Assembly: GCA_038326995.1 (NCBI GenBank)
Contig: JBBQKP010000059.1
Location: forward strand, 1-17,271
Source: JBBQKP01 sp038326995
GTDB lineage: Bacteria > Planctomycetota > Phycisphaerae > Tepidisphaerales > Tepidisphaeraceae
Length of the DNA: 17,271 nucleotides
Reading direction: 5' to 3'
Shown: piece by piece, positions 14,125 to 17,271 of the stretch
Layout: every line of letters starts with the position of its first letter
How positions within the stretch are numbered: the stretch's first letter is position 1
Position numbers and translations under genes: made by a program
The notes under the pieces: generated by a model
What the model was told of the DNA's origin: nothing
Database searches by the model: none
What the model saw: the letters and a program-made list of their open reading frames with translations, nothing else

Positions 14125-14214
14125 GTAGCCGCCGGCCCGCCCTTGCCCGCCCTTGCCCGCCCTTGCTTGTTGTCCAAGTCGAGTTGGTCAAAGCACCAGC
14201 AAGCTGGCGGCCAC
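14125..14214. repeat. Palindromic repeat, family 2, expanded copy
   Basis: The left arm starts GTAGCCGCCGGC and the right arm ends AGCAAGCTGGCGGCCAC, its imperfect reverse complement. The 21 bases at 14191-14211 recur exactly at 17101-17121, and the middle shares GTCGAG and CTTGCT blocks with that second copy. The left arm here carries three extra 10-bp units (14136-14165). Confidence 0.75.
14136..14165. repeat. 10-bp tandem repeat (CCCGCCCTTG), three exact units
   Basis: Three identical units start at 14136, 14146 and 14156 inside the left arm of the palindromic repeat. The other copy of that repeat (17055) lacks them, so they look like a local slippage expansion. Confidence 0.9.
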
Positions 14215-14729
14215 ATGGGAAGCAGCGATTGAAATGCCAGATCAAGAAGACGAGCACAGGTCAGACCCCATGGAGACCCAAAAGCGTCAGCGTTGACCCG
14301 TAAATTGTGAGACGACAAAGCACGAGAGAGCACTTTTTGAGGGAAAGAGAGTTTGGCGTGTGTTGAAAGCCATCGATTCGAGGATTCTGGTCACGCATTA
14401 CGATCAAAGTCGCACCTCGGGCTGCGACCGATGCGGCCGACTTGTCGGAACACCGGTTATCGAATCGCTCCGATTCAGAACGTGTCGGAATACTCCGAAT
14501 CAACAAGTTGAAGACCGCAAAGTCTGCCCATGTTAACATATATCAGGCAAATATTTTTATCGGATGAGCAAATGGGTCTTGTAAGAGATATTCCGCTGCA
14601 TATTCTTCGGAGCATGTCGATGCGGCCAGTCGGACGCATCCGAAACATTTCCCAGTCGTTCGACTTTGGCCATCCACTCTGGCCACCCATGTTAGTCAAT
14701 CGACACCTCAAACCTCTTAGGAGAGAACC
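14215..14729. other. Gene-free leader region of the PEP-CTERM gene
   Basis: Short open frames on both strands have no recognisable content. A weak promoter candidate (TTGTAA at 14578, 16 bases, TATTCT) would leave a leader of about 125 bases. Small dyads (TCGGA-ATAC-TCCGA, AATCG-CTC-CGATT) occur near 14465-14510 without clear meaning. Confidence 0.4.
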
Positions 14730-15560
14730 ATGCGTAAGCTAGCCCTGTCCTCAATCGTTGCCGCTACGACCCTCACCCTCGCCGGCGTTTCGAACGCGGC
14801 GGTTGTGTATGACTCGAACGGATTCGAAGCACCGACCTTCACGGTGGGAGCGCTTTCGGGCCAGGATGGTTTCACCAATTTTTTCCCGACAACGTCATCC
14901 GCGAGTTGGAACGTTGATGGGACCCGTTCTGCTCCTGGAGGAGTCCAATCGGTCAGCGTAAGCAATGTAGGAACTCCAGCGGTACCAGTGTCTTCCTTCA
15001 CTTGGCGTGACACCAACTTGACCGGAATCGACGTAAGTCCCGAGCCCATTGTCACCGTGAGCGGGAGCATTCTTCGGCCCGCACCTGCGGCCGGCGCAAC
15101 TAATGTCAGCACTTCAGCTGCGGTCGGTATTTATAACATCGCAGGAGCACTTATCGCCGAAGTCGGTGTTTTCAATAATACAGCAACAGCCGGCGCCTTC
15201 GGAACATTCGTCCCCGTCTTTCTCGCACTCGACACCGCAACGCCTCCGGTCATAACCACGTTCTTGGCCGGAACAGGCGCTACAGTGCTGCCAGACACGT
15301 GGATCAATTTTTCAATAATATTAAACTACGTGACAGGAACGTACACCGCTTCAATCGGCGGATTCACTACCACCGGAATACCCTTTATCAGTGCTTCAAC
15401 TAATCTGGGCGATGCTGACTTGACGCTTCGCGGCGGTCGGGGCGACACCAACTTCTTTGACAACCTGCGGATCGAAACTTCCGTTATCCCCGAGCCCACC
15501 ACCCTCACCCTCCTCGGCGCGGCCGGTGTGATGGTCCTGCGTCGCAAGCGACAGGCCTGA
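14730..15560 (+). CDS. PEP-CTERM sorted surface protein
   Basis: A 276-residue exported protein. The signal peptide MRKLALSSIVAATTLTLAGVSNA is clear (cleavage after SNA, residue 23). The C-terminus, VIPEPTTLTLLGAAGVMVLRRKRQA (252-276), is a PEP-CTERM sorting signal: PEP motif, a hydrophobic helix, and a basic tail, the substrate of an exosortase that would anchor or release it at the cell surface. The mature body (24-250) is rich in Thr, Gly, Ala and Val and looks all-beta, possibly a lectin-like or jelly-roll fold ending DTNFFDNLRIET; ligand unknown. A strong Shine-Dalgarno (AGGAGAG) lies 5 bases before the ATG. A rho-independent terminator follows 46 bases after the stop. No exosortase gene is in the window. 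Confidence 0.9.
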   Translation: MRKLALSSIVAATTLTLAGVSNAAVVYDSNGFEAPTFTVGALSGQDGFTNFFPTTSSASWNVDGTRSAPGGVQSVSVSNVGTPAVPVSSFTWRDTNLTGIDVSPEPIVTVSGSILRPAPAAGATNVSTSAAVGIYNIAGALIAEVGVFNNTATAGAFGTFVPVFLALDTATPPVITTFLAGTGATVLPDTWINFSIILNYVTGTYTASIGGFTTTGIPFISASTNLGDADLTLRGGRGDTNFFDNLRIETSVIPEPTTLTLLGAAGVMVLRRKRQA

Positions 15561-15583
15561 TCGAAATTCCGTCCGTAAACAAT

Positions 15584-15616
15584 CGACCCACAACCGACCC
15601 ACGACCGACCCACGAC
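15584..15616 (+). repeat. 11-bp tandem repeat forming the terminator 5' arm three times
   Basis: CGACCCACAAC, CGACCCACGAC and CGACCCACGAC lie end to end from 15584. The third unit is the 5' arm of the terminator stem; the second is identical and the first differs by one base, so either earlier copy could also pair with the 3' arm. Confidence 0.9.
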
Positions 15617-15646
15617 CGCTTCATCGCCGTCGTGGGTCTTTCTTTT
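15607..15646 (+). terminator. Rho-independent terminator after the PEP-CTERM gene
   Basis: GACCCACGAC (15607-15616) and GTCGTGGGTC (15629-15638) form a perfect 10-bp stem with a 12-base loop, followed at once by TTTCTTTT. It lies between the PEP-CTERM stop and the aminotransferase start, so the two genes are probably transcribed separately. Confidence 0.85.
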
Positions 15647-15706
15647 CATCACGTCGCAGTCCCTATCCCCTATCAACTCTCATCCTCGCGGCCTAGACTC
15701 ATTCCC

Positions 15707-16849
15707 ATGCTCTTCAAATATCGCCTCTACACGCCCGGCCCGACCAGCGTCCCGCCCGAAACCCTCGCCGTCCTCTCGCGCCCGGTCCATCACCACCGAA
15801 CCGCGGAGTTCCGGGCGACGTTCAATCAGGCTCACGCGCTCCTGAAGGAAGTTTTTCAGACGGCAGAGAACGTCTACACGATCACCGGCTCGGGCACGGC
15901 CGCGTTCGAGGCGGGATTCGTCTCCGCCCTCGCGCCCGGCGCGAAAGTTCTCAACATCACCAACGGCAAGTTCGCAGAGCGATGGGCCTCGTATTGCAAG
16001 GCCTTTGGTTGCGAACTGATCGACCACAAGCTCGAGTACGGCACACACGTTCAGCCGGCCGAGCTTCGTGCTGTGCTTTCCAAGACCAAGGTCGACGCGG
16101 TCGTTCTTGTTCACTCTGAAACCAGCACCACGACGGTGTGCGACCTGAAGGAGATCGCGAAAGTCGTTCGCGAGTTCGGCGAGACGCTGCTGATCGTCGA
16201 CGGCATCACTTCGATCGGCGCGATGCCGTTTTACATGGACGCCTGGGGCATCGACGTCGCGATCACGGGGTCGCAGAAGTCGCTCATGTTGCCGCCCGGA
16301 CTGGGGTATGTCGCACTGAGTAAACGCGCGCAGGCAGCGATGAACGCGAAGAAGACGCTCCCGTCGCACTACCTCGATCTGCGTCAATACGCCAAGACGA
16401 TCGACAAAGGTGACACGCCGTTCACGCCCGCCAACACGCTGATCGAGGCGCAGCTTGAGAGCTTGAAGATGATCAAGAGCGAGGGCCTGGAAACGGTGTG
16501 GAAGCGCACCGCGCTCTCCGCTTCCGCGTTCCGCGCCGCAGCAATCGCGATCGGTCTTTCCACCTTCAGCAAGCAGCCCAGCGACAGTGTCAGCGGCGTG
16601 TCGTACCCGGCGGGCATCGACGACAAAATCTTCCGCGACACGCTGAAAAAGAAATACAACATTCACGTGGCGGCCGGTCAGGGCTCGATGGAAGGCAACA
16701 CGTTTCGCGTCAACCACATGGGCTACACCGATTTGTTCGACGTGCTGGCGGTCGTGAGCGCCATTGAACTGGTGCTGACGCAACTGGGCCACAAGTTCGA
16801 GCACGGCGCGGGCGTGATGGCGGCGCAGAAGGTGATCGCGTCGGCGTGA
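15707..16849 (+). CDS. PLP-dependent class V aminotransferase (alanine/serine-glyoxylate type)
   Basis: A 380-residue cytoplasmic enzyme. Family landmarks: YTPGPTSVPPETL (8-20), HHHRTAEFR (28-36), GSGTAAFEA (61-69, phosphate-binding region), LLIVDGITSIGAM with D165 contacting the PLP ring, GSQKSLMLPPGL with the Schiff-base lysine K191, and TFRVNHMGY near the end, including the substrate carboxylate arginine. Length matches the alanine-glyoxylate/serine-pyruvate aminotransferases (about 380). The donor and acceptor cannot be fixed from sequence alone; serine or alanine to glyoxylate or pyruvate is typical. The ATG at 15707 gives the usual MLFKYRLYTPGPT start; a longer frame to 15632 crosses the terminator and was rejected. 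No strong Shine-Dalgarno is visible, and no partner gene is adjacent. Confidence 0.92.
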   Translation: MLFKYRLYTPGPTSVPPETLAVLSRPVHHHRTAEFRATFNQAHALLKEVFQTAENVYTITGSGTAAFEAGFVSALAPGAKVLNITNGKFAERWASYCKAFGCELIDHKLEYGTHVQPAELRAVLSKTKVDAVVLVHSETSTTTVCDLKEIAKVVREFGETLLIVDGITSIGAMPFYMDAWGIDVAITGSQKSLMLPPGLGYVALSKRAQAAMNAKKTLPSHYLDLRQYAKTIDKGDTPFTPANTLIEAQLESLKMIKSEGLETVWKRTALSASAFRAAAIAIGLSTFSKQPSDSVSGVSYPAGIDDKIFRDTLKKKYNIHVAAGQGSMEGNTFRVNHMGYTDLFDVLAVVSAIELVLTQLGHKFEHGAGVMAAQKVIASA

Positions 16850-16866
16850 TGATGTCGGCCCAGCCG

Positions 16867-16896
16867 CACGCTTTGCGAGTACGCAAAACGTGGCAC
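16867..16896. repeat. Palindromic repeat, family 1, single-hairpin copy
   Basis: CACG-C-TTTGCG-AGTA-CGCAAA-A-CGTG forms a 10-bp stem with one mismatch and a 4-base loop, then GCAC. It ends CGTGGCAC like the right arm of the element at 12640-12716. It lies 17 bases after the aminotransferase stop; without a T-run it is not a standard terminator. Confidence 0.55.
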
Positions 16897-17054
16897 CCGG
16901 AAATTTGCTGTTTAGAATTTAGTACCAATTCTCCTTCGGCCCGTCCGGCAGGACATTTTCTTTCCGCGTTTGAAGAGGAAATGCGATGTCCTGATGGACG
17001 GTCCAGACATCGGCGTTTTGTGCAACCGATTGAAAAAGCAACTATTTTACAGTC

Positions 17055-17126
17055 GTAGCCGCCAGCTCGCTGGCGCTTGCTGTGCACGTCGAGCCCATAA
17101 AAGCACCAGCAAGCTGGCGGCTATAC
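17055..17126. repeat. Palindromic repeat, family 2, complete copy
   Basis: The left arm at 17055-17077 (GTAGCCGCCAGC, TCGCTGGCGCT) and the right arm at 17102-17126 are reverse complements apart from two mismatches and a two-base insertion. Each arm can fold on itself (GCCAG-CTCG-CTGGC; CCAG-CAAG-CTGG), so the DNA can form one long stem or a four-way structure. It shares 21 exact bases with 14191-14211. Confidence 0.8.
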
Positions 17127-17271
17127 GAGAATGAGCGTCGGACGAACCGCACCCGGCGAAAAACGGGATGCGCTTCGGGTTTGCGCGCGTTGACCGATGC
17201 GCTCATGGGCGAATGGAATAGGTAAGAACGACATGGGTCTGAAACACCCGGCGAATCAAAAAGCTGAACTC
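17127..17271. other. Right edge, no gene recognised
   Basis: An 11-bp direct repeat CACCCGGCGAA occurs at 17150-17160 and 17245-17255. On the minus strand a 22-codon open frame enters from the right edge and stops near 17204; it is too short to judge. Confidence 0.3.

Noticed and set aside
16846..17058. 70-codon open frame after the aminotransferase gene
   Set aside because: It overlaps the palindromic hairpin, has no ribosome binding site of its own and no recognisable content.
17204..17271. Minus-strand fragment entering from the right edge (ends TYSIRP)
   Set aside because: Only 22 codons are visible; it could be the end of a gene or chance, and nothing supports either.

Overview
The window looks like a high-GC chromosomal segment of a planctomycete, probably of the Phycisphaerae type. 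The clues are an N-terminal 'LExRxLLS' export/anchor motif on a secreted glycosidase, a PEP-CTERM protein, a DUF1570-type secreted metallopeptidase, a eukaryote-type (GT3) glycogen synthase, and many small dispersed palindromes. The assignment is inference; no rRNA, tRNA, CRISPR array or phage gene was seen.

Left part (1-7160), housekeeping. A secreted HExxH protein runs off the left edge on the minus strand. Divergent from it, lysS (class II lysyl-tRNA synthetase) is followed on the plus strand by an FtsX/LolC-type permease and a LolD-type ATPase, probably one transcription unit for lipoprotein release or a related export job. A 7 x 7-bp array with G-quadruplex potential lies between lysS and the permease. 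The ATPase gene converges on a minus-strand GT3 glycogen synthase; a decaying 15-bp tandem array sits between them.

Middle (7160-10200). A secreted, modular GH16 glycosidase is followed by an insertion-sequence graveyard: an IS3-type OrfA N-terminus, an IS66-type transposase C-terminus with an internal deletion, two microsatellite-like arrays, and sequences resembling IS66 terminal inverted repeats (5'-GTAA...).

Regulatory island (10200-13780). Two clearly paralogous proteins with the same LuxR-type C-terminal helix-turn-helix and the same unrecognised N-terminal domain flank a complete EAL c-di-GMP phosphodiesterase with a Cys-rich N-terminus. IS66-like ends lie in the gaps. A 170-bp segment at 12600-12769 has matching terminal inverted repeats and a near-perfect 8-bp target duplication, as expected of a non-autonomous IS66-type MITE. 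Another IS end coincides with a perfect extended -10 box upstream of the first regulator. The island is the best candidate for an undescribed signalling module, but co-function is inferred only from paralogy and proximity.

Right part (13780-17271). A long non-coding stretch carries a palindromic repeat. It is followed by a PEP-CTERM surface protein with a strong rho-independent terminator, a class V aminotransferase (alanine/serine-glyoxylate type), and a gene-free tail with two more palindromic elements related to those seen earlier in the window.
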